Assembly (NCBI GenBank): GCA_024277875.1
Contig: JAJRUI010000149.1
Span: 1-39,894, forward strand
DNA length: 39,894 nucleotides
Direction: 5' to 3'
From: Deferrisomatales bacterium
GTDB lineage: Bacteria; Desulfobacterota; Deferrisomatia; Deferrisomatales; Deferrisomataceae
A program made the translations under genes and the position numbers. Shown here piece after piece: positions 7,404 to 17,511 of this stretch (position 1 is its first letter; every line of letters starts with the position of its first letter). Under the pieces are notes generated by a model. The model was not told the DNA's origin and ran no database searches. It saw nothing but the letters and a program-made list of their open reading frames with translations.

Positions 7404-9215
7404 GTGACGATCCCCCAGCTGATCAGAGACCGACGCGACCGATGGGCGGACCAGCCGTGTCTGCAGACGAAGCGGGCCGGCACCTACCAGCCGATCACCT
7501 GGAGTGCGTTCTACGACCAGCTCCTCCGGGTGGCCCGGGCCCTGGTGGCCAGCGGCCTGGCCCCGGGGGACCGGGCCGCGATCCTCAGCCACACGCGGTT
7601 CGAGTGGGCGGTAGCGGACGGCGCGATCCTCACGGCCGGGGGCGTGAACGTGCCCCTGTACCCGACCCTCACCCGCCGGGAGGTGGGGAGCCTGCTCGAG
7701 CGCAGCGGCGCCAGGCTCCTGTTCGTCTCGGACCCGGAGCAGGTGGAGAAGTGCGCCCCCCTGCTCGACGAGGTGCCGGGGCTGGAGCGGATGGTGGTGT
7801 TCGAGTCGGCGGCGGCAGCGACGGCGGACGACCCGAGGATCGTATCCCTGGACGGGTTCGAGGGCGACGCGGGCCAGGTGGACCCGGCCGAGATCGACCG
7901 GCGCCTCGCCGCCGTGGCCGAGGACGACGTGGCCACGATCCTGTTCACGTCGGGCACCACGGGCGAACCCAAGGGCGTGCCCCTGACCCACCGGAACATC
8001 CTGTCCAACGTGGAGGCGTCCCTGGCCCACTTCGACATCGGCCCGGGGGACCTGTCCCTGGCCCACCTGCCCCTGGCCCACATCCTCGAACGCATGGCCG
8101 GCTACTACCTGATGCTATGGAGCGGGGCCACCATCGCGTACGCCGAGAGCATCCAGACCGTGGCCCAGGACATGGCCCAGGTCTCCCCCACCATCGCGGT
8201 CACCGTTCCCCGGATCTTCGAGAAGGTGTACGCGGGCATCCAGAACAAGGCGGCCGAGGCGCCCGGGCCGGTGCGGGCCCTGACGTTCTGGGCCCTGGGG
8301 GTGGCCCGGAAGGTCGGGGAGTTCCAGGCCGAAGGCCGGCCGTTGCCCGGTGGCCTCAAGCTCCAGTACGCCGTCGCGGACAAGCTCGTGTACGCCAAGG
8401 TGCGCGCCAAGCTCGGCGGCCGGATCCGGTTTTTCATCTCGGGGGGGGCGCCCCTGTCCCCCGAGCTGGGCAAGTTCTTCAACGCGATCGGGGTTCGGAT
8501 CTACGAGGGGTACGGACTCACCGAGACGTCCCCCGTGATCGCTGTGAACACCCCGGCCGCCAACCGGGTGGGCACGGTGGGCCGCCCGCTCCAGAACCTG
8601 GAGGTCCGGATCGCCGGGGACGGGGAGATCCTGGTCAAGGGCCCCAGCGTGTTCTCGGGGTACTACAACAACGAGGAGGCCACCCGGGAGGTGTTCACCG
8701 ACGACGGGTTCTTCATGACCGGCGACATCGGGGAGATCGACGCCGACGGCTTCCTCAAGATCACCGACCGGAAGAAGGACCTGATCGTCACGGCCGCGGG
8801 CAAGAACGTGGCCCCCCAGAAGATCGAGAACATCCTCAAGCTCAGCAAGTACATCGCGGACGCCATGCTCTACGGCGACCGCAAGAAGTTCATCTCCGCC
8901 CTGATCGTGCCCGACCCCGAGTGGCTCGCCCGGTACGTGGATTGGAAGAAGCTCCCGGGCGGTTCGGTGGAGGAGTGGATCGCCGACCCCCAGGTGGTGT
9001 CCTACTACGAGCGGCTGGTGGACGAGCTCCAGACCAAGGCGGAGCTGGCGTCCTACGAACGGGTGAAGAAGTTCGTGCTTCTGCCCCACGAGTTCTCGGC
9101 CGACGACGGGGAGGTGACGCCCACGATGAAGATGAAGCGCAAGGCGATCACCGCCCACCACCAGGACCGGCTCGACGCGTTGTACGAGGAGAACGGCGGT
9201 GGCACAGCCGGCTGA
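7404..9215 (+). CDS. fadD: Long-chain fatty acid-CoA ligase (AMP-forming)
   Basis: 603 residues from GTG 7404, with AGGAGGTGA four bases upstream. It activates long-chain fatty acids with ATP and CoA. The adenylate-forming family motifs are all present: P-loop 'TSGTTGEPKG' (about 182-191), 'FFISGGAPLS', 'YEGYGLTETSPV', 'FFMTGDIGEID' and 'ITDRKKDLIVTAAGKNVAPQKIE' with the C-terminal hinge. The length and the late 'TPTMKMKRK' motif place it with the FadD15/long-chain ligases of about 600 residues. It heads a beta-oxidation cluster and overlaps the downstream TetR gene by 17 bases, so enzyme and regulator are co-expressed from the FadR-controlled promoter. Confidence 0.95.
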   Translation: MTIPQLIRDRRDRWADQPCLQTKRAGTYQPITWSAFYDQLLRVARALVASGLAPGDRAAILSHTRFEWAVADGAILTAGGVNVPLYPTLTRREVGSLLERSGARLLFVSDPEQVEKCAPLLDEVPGLERMVVFESAAAATADDPRIVSLDGFEGDAGQVDPAEIDRRLAAVAEDDVATILFTSGTTGEPKGVPLTHRNILSNVEASLAHFDIGPGDLSLAHLPLAHILERMAGYYLMLWSGATIAYAESIQTVAQDMAQVSPTIAVTVPRIFEKVYAGIQNKAAEAPGPVRALTFWALGVARKVGEFQAEGRPLPGGLKLQYAVADKLVYAKVRAKLGGRIRFFISGGAPLSPELGKFFNAIGVRIYEGYGLTETSPVIAVNTPAANRVGTVGRPLQNLEVRIAGDGEILVKGPSVFSGYYNNEEATREVFTDDGFFMTGDIGEIDADGFLKITDRKKDLIVTAAGKNVAPQKIENILKLSKYIADAMLYGDRKKFISALIVPDPEWLARYVDWKKLPGGSVEEWIADPQVVSYYERLVDELQTKAELASYERVKKFVLLPHEFSADDGEVTPTMKMKRKAITAHHQDRLDALYEENGGGTAG

Positions 9216-9801
9216 CCGCCGCGCCGAACGGGAGAACCAGATCCTGCGGGCGGCGGTCCGGGCGTTCAGCCAGCACGGGTACCATGACTGCACCGTGGCC
9301 CGGGTGGCCCGGGAAGCCGGGGTGGCCGACGGCACCCTGTACCTGTACTTCCGGAGCAAGGAAGACCTGCTGGTCAGCGCGTTCCGGCACGTGCTCGAGG
9401 GGATCCTGGACCGCCTGGACCGGGAGATGTCCGCGGCCGCCGACCCGGTGGAACGGCTCCGGCGGCTGGTGGAACTCCACCTCCAGGTGATGGAGGACGA
9501 CCCGGAGCTGGCGTCGTTCCTGCAGTTCCAGCTCCGTCAGCCCGACCCGGCCATCCGCCGGGCGATCTCGGACCCGCTGCGGGCGTACGCCCGCAGGATC
9601 GAGCGCGCTGTGGACGACGGCAAGGCCAGCGGCGTGCTCCGGCCCGAGGTGCCCACCCGGGCGGTCCGGCGGGTGCTGTTCGGGGCCATCGACGAGACCG
9701 TGTCCGCGTGGCTCCTGCACGGCCGCGACTCCCCCCTGCGCGCCCGGGCCGGCCCGATCCTGGACATCGTCCTGAACGGCGTCCGGGCCCCCCGGACGTG
9801 A
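9199..9801 (+). CDS. fadR: TetR-family fatty acid regulator, FadR-like
   Basis: 200 residues from GTG 9199, inside the 3' end of fadD. The helix-turn-helix lies at about residues 31-57 ('TVARVAREAGVADGTLYLYF', followed by 'RSKEDLL'), and the C-terminal ligand domain has the Bacillus FadR/YsiA-like stretch 'LRRLVELHLQVMEDDPELA'. In that family acyl-CoA binding releases DNA. A matching palindrome lies at the fadD promoter, so autoregulation of the fadD-fadR unit is likely, and other fad promoters may be targets. The assignment to FadR rather than another TetR member rests on neighbours, operator sequence and the C-terminal domain, not on ligand data. Confidence 0.85.
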   Translation: MAQPADRRAERENQILRAAVRAFSQHGYHDCTVARVAREAGVADGTLYLYFRSKEDLLVSAFRHVLEGILDRLDREMSAAADPVERLRRLVELHLQVMEDDPELASFLQFQLRQPDPAIRRAISDPLRAYARRIERAVDDGKASGVLRPEVPTRAVRRVLFGAIDETVSAWLLHGRDSPLRARAGPILDIVLNGVRAPRT

Positions 9802-9869
9802 CCCCGTACGCTGCGCGCCGTCCGCGCGTTCGGACGCGCTTTCACTGAACCCCATCGAGGAGGAGTTCC

Positions 9870-12269
9870 ATGGCCCCAATCCGCAAGGCAGCCGTCCTGG
9901 GAGCCGGCGTGATGGGCAGCGCGATCGCCGCCCACCTGGCCAACGCCGGCATCCCCAGCCTGCTGCTCGACATCGTACCCCCCGAACCGACCGACGAGGA
10001 GCGGCGCAAGGGCCTCGACCTCGAAAGCCCTGAGGTGCGCAACCGCTTCGCCCGCAACGGGCTCAAGAACGCCCTCAAGGCGAGCCCGGCCGCATTCGCC
10101 CACAAGGACCTGGCCGCCCGGGTCACCCCGGGCAACTTCGAGGACGACTTGGAGAAGCTCTCGGACGTGGACTGGGTGGTCGAGGCCGTTGTGGAGCGCA
10201 TGGACATCAAGACGTCCCTGCTGTCCCGGGTGGCCGCGGTGCTGAAGCCCGGCGCCCTGCTCACCACCAACACCTCGGGCCTGTCGGTGAACGAGATGGC
10301 CGACGCCCTGCCCGAGGACCTGCGGCCGCGGTTCTTCGGCACCCACTTCTTCAACCCGCCCCGGTACATGTACCTGCTGGAACTGGTGCCCACCCGGGGC
10401 ACCGATCCCGGGGTGCTCGCGGCGTTCACCCGGTTCGCGGAAACGGTGCTGGGCAAGGGCGTGGTACTCGCCAAGGACACCCCCAACTTCGTGGCCAACC
10501 GGATCGGGGTGTTCTCGATGCTCTACGGCCTGCGGGCCATGGAGACCCACAGCCTCACCGTCGAGGAAGTGGACGCGATCACCGGCCCGGCCCTGGCCCG
10601 GCCCAAGTCGGCCACGTTCCGCACGGCCGACCTCGTGGGCCTCGACGTGCTGGCCCACGTGGCCCGCACCCAGTACGACGGGGACCCGGCCGACGAACGG
10701 CGCGAGGTGTTCGCGCCTCCGGCCTGGCTCGACAAGATGATCCAGGACGGCCGCATCGGCCAGAAGGCCGGGGCCGGGTTCTACAAGCGGGTCAAGGAGG
10801 GCGGCAAGAAGACGATCCTGGCCCTCGATCCCGCCACCGGGGAGTACCGGCCCAAGAAAAAACCCGGCTTCCCGGTGCTGGCCGAGGTCAAGGGGATGGA
10901 CGACCCGGCGGCCCGGGTGGCCCGGCTGGTCAAAGACAAGAGCCCGGCCGGGAAGTTCGCGTGGGACATCACGGCCGAGATCCTGCTGTACGCGGCCCGG
11001 CGGATCCCCGGCGTGGCCGACGACATCGTGAGCGTGGACCGGGCGATCCGGTGGGGCTTCGGGTGGGAGCTGGGCCCGTTCGAGATCTGGGATGCCCTGG
11101 GGGTAAAGGCGTCGGTGGACCGGATGCAGGCCGAGGGCCGGGACGTGCCCGAGGCCGTGCTGGCCCTGGCCGCGTCCGACGCTCCGTCGTTCTACCTGCG
11201 CGACGGCCTCACCACCCTGGCGTGGGACCTAGTGGCCCGAAAGCACGTGGCCGTTCCGGCCCGGCCCAAGGTGACCGTGCTCGCGGACCTCAAGCGGGTG
11301 GGGCGCACCCTGTTCGAGAACCCCGAGGCCAGCCTGATCGACCTCGGGGACGGGGTGGCGTGCCTGGAGTTCCACGCCAAGATGAACGCGATCGGCGCCG
11401 GCATCATCCAGGCGATCCACAAGAGCCTGGCCGAGGCCGGCACGTCGTTCGACGCCCTGGTGATCGGCAACCAGGGGGAGAACTTCTCGGTGGGCGCCAA
11501 CCTGATGCTGCTCCTGTTCGAGGCGCTCGAAGGCAACTTGCCCGAGATCAACGCCATGGTGGCCGCGTTCCAGAACGCCACCATGGCCCTGAAGTACGCG
11601 CCCGTGCCCGTGGTGGCCGCTCCGTTCGGCCGGGTGCTCGGCGGCGGCGCCGAGGTGGTGCTCCACAGCCACCGGGTCCAGGCGAGCCTCGAGACCTACA
11701 TGGGCCTGGTGGAGGTGGGCGTGGGCCTGCTGCCCGCGGGCGGAGGGACCAAGGAACTCCTGCTGCGGCGCATGGCGTCGTGCCCGCCGGGCGCCGACCC
11801 CCTGCCGTTCGTGCGCCAGGCGTTCGAGACGATCGCGATGGCCAAGGTGGGCCTGAGCGCCCGGGAGGCGTTCGACCTGGGGTTCCTGCGGCCGGGCGAC
11901 GGGATCACCCTGAACCGGGAGCACCTGATCACCGACGCCAAGCACGCGGCCCTCGACCTGCTGGAGACCGGGTGGCAGCCCCTCCAGCGGCCCGCCCGGG
12001 TCAAGGTGATGGGCCGGGACGGCCTCGGGACCATCCGGTCGATGCTGCACAACATGCAGGCGGGCCGCTACATCAGCGAGCACGACGCGGTGGTGGCCGG
12101 CAAGGTGGGCTGGGTGCTGTGCGGCGGCGAGGTGGACGGCGGCACCGAGGTGACCGAGGACTACCTGCTCGACCTGGAGCGCCGGGGGTTCGTGGAGTTG
12201 ATCGCCCAGCGCAAGACCCTGGAGCGGATCCAGCACATCCTGAAGACCGGCAAGCCGTTGCGGAACTGA
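9870..12269 (+). CDS. fadN: 3-hydroxyacyl-CoA dehydrogenase / enoyl-CoA hydratase (FadN type)
   Basis: 799 residues from ATG 9870, preceded by GAGGAGGAG. The domain order is dehydrogenase first, hydratase last, as in Bacillus FadN and unlike E. coli FadB. The NAD Rossmann motif '[17 protein letters not shown]' is at about residues 8-24; '[19 protein letters not shown]' holds the catalytic-region His, followed by '[14 protein letters not shown]'. A second dehydrogenase C-terminal repeat contains '[20 protein letters not shown]'. The hydratase/isomerase fold occupies about residues 490-720, with both expected Glu residues in '[10 protein letters not shown]' and '[16 protein letters not shown]'. 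It performs the two middle steps of beta-oxidation. The 68-base gap after fadR has a short GC hairpin near 9820-9838 and no clear promoter. Confidence 0.95.
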   Translation: MAPIRKAAVLGAGVMGSAIAAHLANAGIPSLLLDIVPPEPTDEERRKGLDLESPEVRNRFARNGLKNALKASPAAFAHKDLAARVTPGNFEDDLEKLSDVDWVVEAVVERMDIKTSLLSRVAAVLKPGALLTTNTSGLSVNEMADALPEDLRPRFFGTHFFNPPRYMYLLELVPTRGTDPGVLAAFTRFAETVLGKGVVLAKDTPNFVANRIGVFSMLYGLRAMETHSLTVEEVDAITGPALARPKSATFRTADLVGLDVLAHVARTQYDGDPADERREVFAPPAWLDKMIQDGRIGQKAGAGFYKRVKEGGKKTILALDPATGEYRPKKKPGFPVLAEVKGMDDPAARVARLVKDKSPAGKFAWDITAEILLYAARRIPGVADDIVSVDRAIRWGFGWELGPFEIWDALGVKASVDRMQAEGRDVPEAVLALAASDAPSFYLRDGLTTLAWDLVARKHVAVPARPKVTVLADLKRVGRTLFENPEASLIDLGDGVACLEFHAKMNAIGAGIIQAIHKSLAEAGTSFDALVIGNQGENFSVGANLMLLLFEALEGNLPEINAMVAAFQNATMALKYAPVPVVAAPFGRVLGGGAEVVLHSHRVQASLETYMGLVEVGVGLLPAGGGTKELLLRRMASCPPGADPLPFVRQAFETIAMAKVGLSAREAFDLGFLRPGDGITLNREHLITDAKHAALDLLETGWQPLQRPARVKVMGRDGLGTIRSMLHNMQAGRYISEHDAVVAGKVGWVLCGGEVDGGTEVTEDYLLDLERRGFVELIAQRKTLERIQHILKTGKPLRN

Positions 12270-12336
12270 TCTTCGACCGCGGCCAGCACCTGGCCCGCGG
12301 ATGAACGAACCAACAGCCTCCGGAGGAGGAGATTCC

Positions 12337-13521
12337 ATGCGAGAAGCCGTGATCGCCGCCAGCGTGCGCACGCCGGTCGGCAAGGCGTTCAAGGGGGCCC
12401 TGGCAACCGTCCGGCCCGACGACCTGGCCGCGGTTGCCATCCGCGGCGTCCTGGAGCGGGTGCCCGGGCTCGACCCGGCCCAGGTGGACGACGTGATCCT
12501 GGGGTGTGCGTTCCCCGAGGCCGAGCAGGGCCTCAACGTGGCCCGGCTGGCAAGCCTTCTGGCCGGACTGCCCGACACCGTGCCCGGCCAGACCGTGAAC
12601 CGGTTCTGCTCGTCGGGCTTGCAGACGATCGCCCTGGCGGCCCAGACCGTGATGACCGGCATGGCCGACGTGGTCGTGGCCGGCGGGGTCGAGTCCATGA
12701 CCCGGGTGCCCATGACCGGCAACAAGCTGATGGTCAACATCGACCTGGTAGAGACCGTGCCCGACGCGTACCTGGGCATGGGGCTGACCGCCGAGAACGT
12801 GGCCGAGCGATTCGGCGTGAGCCGGGAGGACCAGGACCGGTTCGCTGTGGAGAGCCACGCCCGGGCCGTGGCTGCCCAGGAGGCCGGCCGCTTCGACGAC
12901 GAACTCGTGCCGGTGACGGTCACCCGGTACCGGCCGGGGCGGGACGGGAAATCCGACACCGACACGTTCGTGCACGCTGCGGACGAGGGCCCCCGGCCGG
13001 GCACCACGGTGGAGGTGCTGGCCAAACTACGCCCCGCGTTCCGCACCGGCGGAACCGTGACCGCGGGCAACTCGAGCCAGATGTCCGACGGCGCTGCCGC
13101 AGCCGTGGTGATGAGCGCCGGCCGGGCGCGGCAGCTGGGGGTCGAGCCCCTGGCCCGGTTCGTGTCGTTCGCCGCGGCCGGGGTGGATCCGGCGGTGATG
13201 GGCATCGGGCCGGTGGAGGCGATCCCCAAGGCCCTGAAGATCGCCGGCCTGGAACCCGGCGCGATCGACTTGGTGGAACTCAACGAGGCGTTCGCGAGCC
13301 AGGCCCTGGTCGTGATGCGCACCCTCGGCCTCGACCCCGAACGGGTCAACGTCAACGGCGGCGCGATCGCCCTGGGCCACCCCCTGGGATGCACCGGCGC
13401 CAAGCTCACCGCCACGCTGCTCCACGAGATGACCCGACGGGGCAGCCGGTACGGGGTGGTGAGCATGTGCATCGGCGGCGGCATGGGTGCTGCCGGCGTG
13501 TTCGAGAACCTGCGGCGCTGA
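12337..13521 (+). CDS. fadA: Acetyl-CoA acyltransferase (3-ketoacyl-CoA thiolase)
   Basis: 394 residues from ATG 12337, chosen over an in-frame ATG at 12301 because GGAGGAGGA lies just before it. Thiolase family landmarks: nucleophilic Cys91 in '[10 protein letters not shown]', '[11 protein letters not shown]', '[10 protein letters not shown]', the His motif '[17 protein letters not shown]' and the second active-site Cys in '[13 protein letters not shown]'. It cleaves 3-ketoacyl-CoA with CoA to acetyl-CoA and shortened acyl-CoA. It is the partner of the FadN-type enzyme immediately upstream. The gap between them holds a strong imperfect hairpin (CCGCGGCCAG / CTGGCCCGCGG, 12279-12300) that may affect mRNA processing. 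Confidence 0.95.
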   Translation: MREAVIAASVRTPVGKAFKGALATVRPDDLAAVAIRGVLERVPGLDPAQVDDVILGCAFPEAEQGLNVARLASLLAGLPDTVPGQTVNRFCSSGLQTIALAAQTVMTGMADVVVAGGVESMTRVPMTGNKLMVNIDLVETVPDAYLGMGLTAENVAERFGVSREDQDRFAVESHARAVAAQEAGRFDDELVPVTVTRYRPGRDGKSDTDTFVHAADEGPRPGTTVEVLAKLRPAFRTGGTVTAGNSSQMSDGAAAAVVMSAGRARQLGVEPLARFVSFAAAGVDPAVMGIGPVEAIPKALKIAGLEPGAIDLVELNEAFASQALVVMRTLGLDPERVNVNGGAIALGHPLGCTGAKLTATLLHEMTRRGSRYGVVSMCIGGGMGAAGVFENLRR

Positions 13522-13567
13522 TCAGCGCCGGACCTTCAACGTTCCCTTTCGATTCAAGGAGTTCGCC

Positions 13568-15340
13568 ATGTCCGACACCACCTACACCCGGGGCGGGGCG
13601 TTCCTCGTCCAGGACGCCGCCCCAGACGACGTGTTCACCCCCGAGGACCTCACGTCCGAACAGCTCCAGTTCGCCAAGACGGCCCGGGACTTCGTGGAGA
13701 ACGAGGTCCTGCCCCGGTCGGACGAGATCGAGGCCAAGGCCGAGGGCATCCTGCCCGAGCTGTTCCGGAAGGCCGGGGAGCTGGGCCTGCTGATGGCCGA
13801 CGTGCCCGAGGCCTACGGCGGCCTGGGCCTGGACAAGGCGTCCAGCGCCCTGGTCACCCAGAGCATGTCCGGCCAGGGCTCGTTCGCCGTGGCGTTCGGC
13901 GCCCACGTGGGCATCGGCACCCTGCCCCTGGTGTACTACGGAACCGAGGAACTCAAGCAGAAGTACCTGCCCGGCCTCGCCGACGGCACCAAGATCGGGT
14001 GTTACTGCCTGACCGAGCCGTCCGCCGGGTCGGACGCCCTGGCCGGCCGGACAAAGGCGGTCCTGAGCGACGACGGCAAGCACTACGTCGTCAACGGCAC
14101 CAAACAGTTCATCACCAACGGCGGGGTGGCCAGCGTGTTCACCCTGTTCGCCAAGGTGGACGGCGAGCAGTTCACCGGGTTCGTGTGCGACCGGGACACC
14201 CCGGGCCTGTCCATCGGGCCCGAGGAACACAAGATGGGCATCCACGGCTCGTCCACCACCACCGTGATCTTCGAGGACGCCCGGATCCCGGCGGAGAACG
14301 TGCTCGGGGAGATCGGCAAGGGCCACAAGATCGCGTTCAACATCCTGAACGTCGGCCGGTTCAAGCTGGGCGCCGCAGCCACGGGCGGCGCGTGGCGGGC
14401 CCTGGACGAGGCCCTGGCCTACGCCCTGGAGCGCAAGCAGTTCGGCAAGCGGCTGGTCGAGTTCGGGCTGATCCGGGAGAAGCTCGCCGAGATGTACGCC
14501 CGCACCTACGCGGCCGAGGCCATGGTGTACCGCACCGTCGGCCTGATCGACCAGCTCACCGCGACCGGGGACCACGGCCCCGAGGCAGCCCTGGCGTCCA
14601 TCGAGGAGTACAGCGTCGAGTGCGCCATGGTGAAGGTGTTCGGCAGCGAGGTGCTGGACTACGTGGTGGACGAGGCGGTGCAGATCTACGGCGGGTACGG
14701 GTACTGCGCCGAGTACCCGGCCGAGCGCCACTACCGGGACAGCCGGATCAACCGGATCTTCGAGGGGACCAACGAGATCAACCGGATGCTCGTGCCCGGG
14801 ATGCTCCTCCGGAAGGCGACCAAGGGGGAGATCCCCCTGTTCCAGGCGGCCAAGGCCCTGCAGGAGGAGCTGATGGGCATCCCCAGCCTGGACATGGACG
14901 CCGACCTGGGGCTCCTGGACGCCGAGAAGAAACTGGTGGCCAACCTCAAGAAGATCTGCCTGTTCGTGGCCGGGGTGGCCGCCCAGAAGTACGGCGCCAA
15001 ACTCGCCGACCAGCAGGCCGTGCTGGCCCGCCTGGCCGACCTGGCCATGCACGCGTACGCGGCCGAGTCCGCGGTGCTCCGGGTCTTGAAAGACGTGACC
15101 CGGCGGGGCGAGGACGCGGCGGCCGTGCCCGTGGCCGCGGCCCGGCTCACCTGCGAGCGGGCGGTCACCGAGGCCGAGGCTGCGGCCCGAGAGGCCCTGG
15201 CCGCGGTGGAGGCCGGCGACACCCTGTCCACCCTGCTGGCGGCCCTTCGCCGGCTCACCCGCCGCACCCCGGCCAACGCGGTGGCCCTGCGGGACACGAT
15301 CGCGGCCCGGTTCGTGGAGATGGAGCGGGTGGTTTCCTGA
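13568..15340 (+). CDS. fadE: Acyl-CoA dehydrogenase
   Basis: 590 residues from ATG 13568 with AAGGAG upstream. The longer type (about 590 rather than 380 residues) carries a helical C-terminal extension after the ordinary acyl-CoA dehydrogenase core, as in VLCAD-like enzymes. Core motifs: 'GCYCLTEPSAGSDA' and 'GTKQFITNGG' (FAD and substrate binding), 'ALERKQFGKRL', 'QIYGGYGY' and 'RIFEGTNEINRM', which supplies the catalytic Glu position. It catalyses FAD-linked alpha,beta-desaturation of acyl-CoA, the first beta-oxidation step. Electrons would normally pass to an electron-transfer flavoprotein, which is not encoded here. It is the last gene before a strong terminator, so fadD-fadR-fadN-fadA-fadE probably form one unit. 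Confidence 0.95.
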   Translation: MSDTTYTRGGAFLVQDAAPDDVFTPEDLTSEQLQFAKTARDFVENEVLPRSDEIEAKAEGILPELFRKAGELGLLMADVPEAYGGLGLDKASSALVTQSMSGQGSFAVAFGAHVGIGTLPLVYYGTEELKQKYLPGLADGTKIGCYCLTEPSAGSDALAGRTKAVLSDDGKHYVVNGTKQFITNGGVASVFTLFAKVDGEQFTGFVCDRDTPGLSIGPEEHKMGIHGSSTTTVIFEDARIPAENVLGEIGKGHKIAFNILNVGRFKLGAAATGGAWRALDEALAYALERKQFGKRLVEFGLIREKLAEMYARTYAAEAMVYRTVGLIDQLTATGDHGPEAALASIEEYSVECAMVKVFGSEVLDYVVDEAVQIYGGYGYCAEYPAERHYRDSRINRIFEGTNEINRMLVPGMLLRKATKGEIPLFQAAKALQEELMGIPSLDMDADLGLLDAEKKLVANLKKICLFVAGVAAQKYGAKLADQQAVLARLADLAMHAYAAESAVLRVLKDVTRRGEDAAAVPVAAARLTCERAVTEAEAAAREALAAVEAGDTLSTLLAALRRLTRRTPANAVALRDTIAARFVEMERVVS

Positions 15341-15350
15341 CCGGTCCTGC

Positions 15351-15388
15351 GCGGCGGCCCGGCCGGCACCGGGCCGCCGCTTTTTTTT
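15351..15388 (+). terminator. Rho-independent terminator after fadE
   Basis: A perfect 12-base-pair stem (GCGGCGGCCCGG with CCGGGCCGCCGC), a 6-base loop and eight consecutive T residues. It is the clearest intrinsic terminator in the window and separates the beta-oxidation operon from the lipase-fadL pair. Confidence 0.95.
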
Positions 15389-15404
15389 GCTGGAACCCGG
15401 GAAC

Positions 15405-15415
15405 AAACAATGTTT
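15405..15415 (+). promoter_or_regulatory. Possible operator ahead of the VolA-like lipase gene
   Basis: AAAC-AAT-GTTT is a perfect 4-base inverted repeat with a C before it, inside the only AT-rich stretch of this gap (TTTATATC follows). It resembles PsrA-type fatty-acid operators (CAAAC-N2-4-GTTTG), but only one half matches the outer base. A promoter must lie here because a terminator stands directly upstream; I could not fix -35/-10 boxes. Confidence 0.3.
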
Positions 15416-15468
15416 ATATCTGGCGAAATCGGTGTTCGGGTCCCCGAAACCATTGGAAGGAGGGAATC

Positions 15469-17445
15469 ATGAAGCGCAAGTTCCGGTTCCTCGCCGTCGT
15501 TGCGGCCGCGGCCGTGGGCCTGGGGGCGTGCGGGTCGCCGTCCAGCGACAACGTGGCCCCCCAGCCTCCGCTGAGCCCGGACGGCACCCTGAAAGTGTTC
15601 GCCCAGTACGACCCCACCAACGAGGTCCTGCCCCTGCCCAACGACCTGGTGTGGCTGGCCGGCGACGGGGACGGCACCGTGCAACTGCCCGCCGACCCGA
15701 ACGACTCCGAGGAACTCGCCCAGCTCAAGGCCCTGGTGAACGCCCTCGGCCTGCCCGGCCTGTCGCCCAACATGTTCCTGACCGTGCCGGTGACCGGCGA
15801 GGTGGACCTGGACACCCTGGAGCTGCGGCTGTTCAGCCTGAACATGCTGGAGGCGCCCCGGACCGAGGCCGATTTCGTGCTCGCCCAGGGGGACGGGGTG
15901 GTGAAGCTGCTGCCCAAGACGCCGTTGAGCCCGGGCGGCTACTACGCCGTGGCGGTGAAGACCGGCCTGGCCACCCCCACCGGGTACGAGGTGGGCGCGC
16001 CGGCCGTGATGAACGCGTTGAAGAGCACCGAGCCGTTCGCCGAGGACTCCAAATTTTACGCCCTGGAGGACCTGCGTGCCGCGTACAACGCGGAAGGCGC
16101 CGGGCTGTTCGCGGCCCTGGAGGCCAACTTCGGGTGGACCCGGGGAGACACCCTGCTGCTGTGGACGTTCCACACCGCGGACGAGACCCTGTCCCTCACA
16201 CCCACCGACCCGGAGGCCGGGACCCTGGCGTATGACGCGTTCGACGGCACCCTGGCCGGGTTCAAGATGCTGTCGGCCGGCACGGACACCACTCCCACCC
16301 TGGAGTGGATGAACCCGGCCGACGGTTCCTGGGGGAGCGCCCCTGCTGGGATTCCCGCCACCATGATCCCGGACCTCGAGAGTATCCCCCACGACGCCAT
16401 GGGCCTGGTGTACAACGGCCGGTTCCAGAGCCCGGACCTGGCCACGGCGTCGTCCGGGGAACCGGGAACCACCACGGTCCCGTTCGTGCTGGTCACCCCG
16501 GACAGCGAGACGTGCGGCGGCCCGTACGCGGTCGCGGTGTTCCAGCACGGGATCAACCGGAGCAAGAGCGACGCGTTCGCCCTGGCCAACGCCCTGGCAT
16601 CGGCCTGCGTGGCCACCCTGGCGCCCGACGCGCCCTACCACGGGGACCGGACGCCCGAGGGCTACGCGTCCGGCGAACTGTTCTTCACGTCCAACATGCT
16701 CCTGGACCGCCTGAACCTGTACCAGGCCGCCGTGGACCTGTGGGAGACGTTCGACCTGATCTACCCGGTGCCCGATTCCTCCTACGTCGGCATCGACCTC
16801 GACGGGGACGGAGAGGCCGACCTGGACGCGGACGCGACCCGGTTCGTGTCCCACTCCCTGGGGTCGATCATCGGGTCCGTGTTCCTGAGCCAGGACGACC
16901 GGCCCGAACGCATCCTGCTGTCCAGCCCGTCCGCCCAGCTCGGGTACGTGCTCGACCAGAGCCAGCTCGAGAGCGTGGCCGGCCTGCTGGAGGGGTTCGG
17001 GTACGAGCCGGGCACGGCCGACTACTACGTGTTCCTGAACCTGGTGCAGTGGCTGATGGACCCCACCGACGCGGCCTACACCGGCGTGGGCGACAACGGC
17101 GCCGACAAGGTCGCCGTGGTGTTCGCGTACGGCGACCCGGTCGTGACCGACAACGCCTCCCTCACCTTTGCGAGCGCCGCGGACCTGATGGACGAGGACG
17201 GCCCCGCCGTGATCGACCCGGCGGCCGACGAACCCCTCGAACTGGTGCTTCCAGGGGTGTACCAGTACGGCACGGCCGCCACGCCGGTGATCCACAGCTT
17301 CCTGCTCACCCCGTACCGTGAGGACAGCGACACGGGCGAGGTGTGGCCGCCGTACGCGGACTACGACGCGGCAGCCCAGCTCACGGCGTTCACGATCGCC
17401 CAGAACTACACAGCCGCGTTCTTTGCTCCGAGCACGCCCGAGTAG
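15469..17445 (+). CDS. VolA-like surface lipoprotein lipase/lysophospholipase
   Basis: 658 residues from ATG 15469 after GGAAGGAGGG. A lipoprotein signal peptide ends in the lipobox 'LGAC' with Cys21; the next residue is Gly, so no inner-membrane retention signal. The N-terminal ~250 residues resemble the 'virulence factor lipase' N-terminal domain with Ig-like strands ('LPLPNDLVWLA', 'TPLSPGGYYAVAVKTGL'). The C-terminal alpha/beta-hydrolase contains 'VAVFQHGINRSKSDAFALA' and the likely nucleophile elbow 'VSHSLGSIIG', in which the first Gly of G-x-S-x-G is Ser. Vibrio VolA has this architecture, is surface exposed and is encoded next to fadL; the same neighbour relation is seen here. The probable job is release of fatty acids from lysophospholipid or other lipids outside the cell. 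The exact substrate is unknown. Confidence 0.75.
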   Translation: MKRKFRFLAVVAAAAVGLGACGSPSSDNVAPQPPLSPDGTLKVFAQYDPTNEVLPLPNDLVWLAGDGDGTVQLPADPNDSEELAQLKALVNALGLPGLSPNMFLTVPVTGEVDLDTLELRLFSLNMLEAPRTEADFVLAQGDGVVKLLPKTPLSPGGYYAVAVKTGLATPTGYEVGAPAVMNALKSTEPFAEDSKFYALEDLRAAYNAEGAGLFAALEANFGWTRGDTLLLWTFHTADETLSLTPTDPEAGTLAYDAFDGTLAGFKMLSAGTDTTPTLEWMNPADGSWGSAPAGIPATMIPDLESIPHDAMGLVYNGRFQSPDLATASSGEPGTTTVPFVLVTPDSETCGGPYAVAVFQHGINRSKSDAFALANALASACVATLAPDAPYHGDRTPEGYASGELFFTSNMLLDRLNLYQAAVDLWETFDLIYPVPDSSYVGIDLDGDGEADLDADATRFVSHSLGSIIGSVFLSQDDRPERILLSSPSAQLGYVLDQSQLESVAGLLEGFGYEPGTADYYVFLNLVQWLMDPTDAAYTGVGDNGADKVAVVFAYGDPVVTDNASLTFASAADLMDEDGPAVIDPAADEPLELVLPGVYQYGTAATPVIHSFLLTPYREDSDTGEVWPPYADYDAAAQLTAFTIAQNYTAAFFAPSTPE

Positions 17446-17511
17446 CGCCCCTGCCGGGGACCAAGGATCGAAACCGACCCGAAAACAACGCTCCGGACAG
17501 GAGGACAGACC

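Noticed and set aside
9815-9845. Terminator between fadR and fadN
   Set aside because: There is a short CGTCCG/CGGACG hairpin, but only three T residues follow and no new promoter is visible, so fadN is probably in the same transcript.
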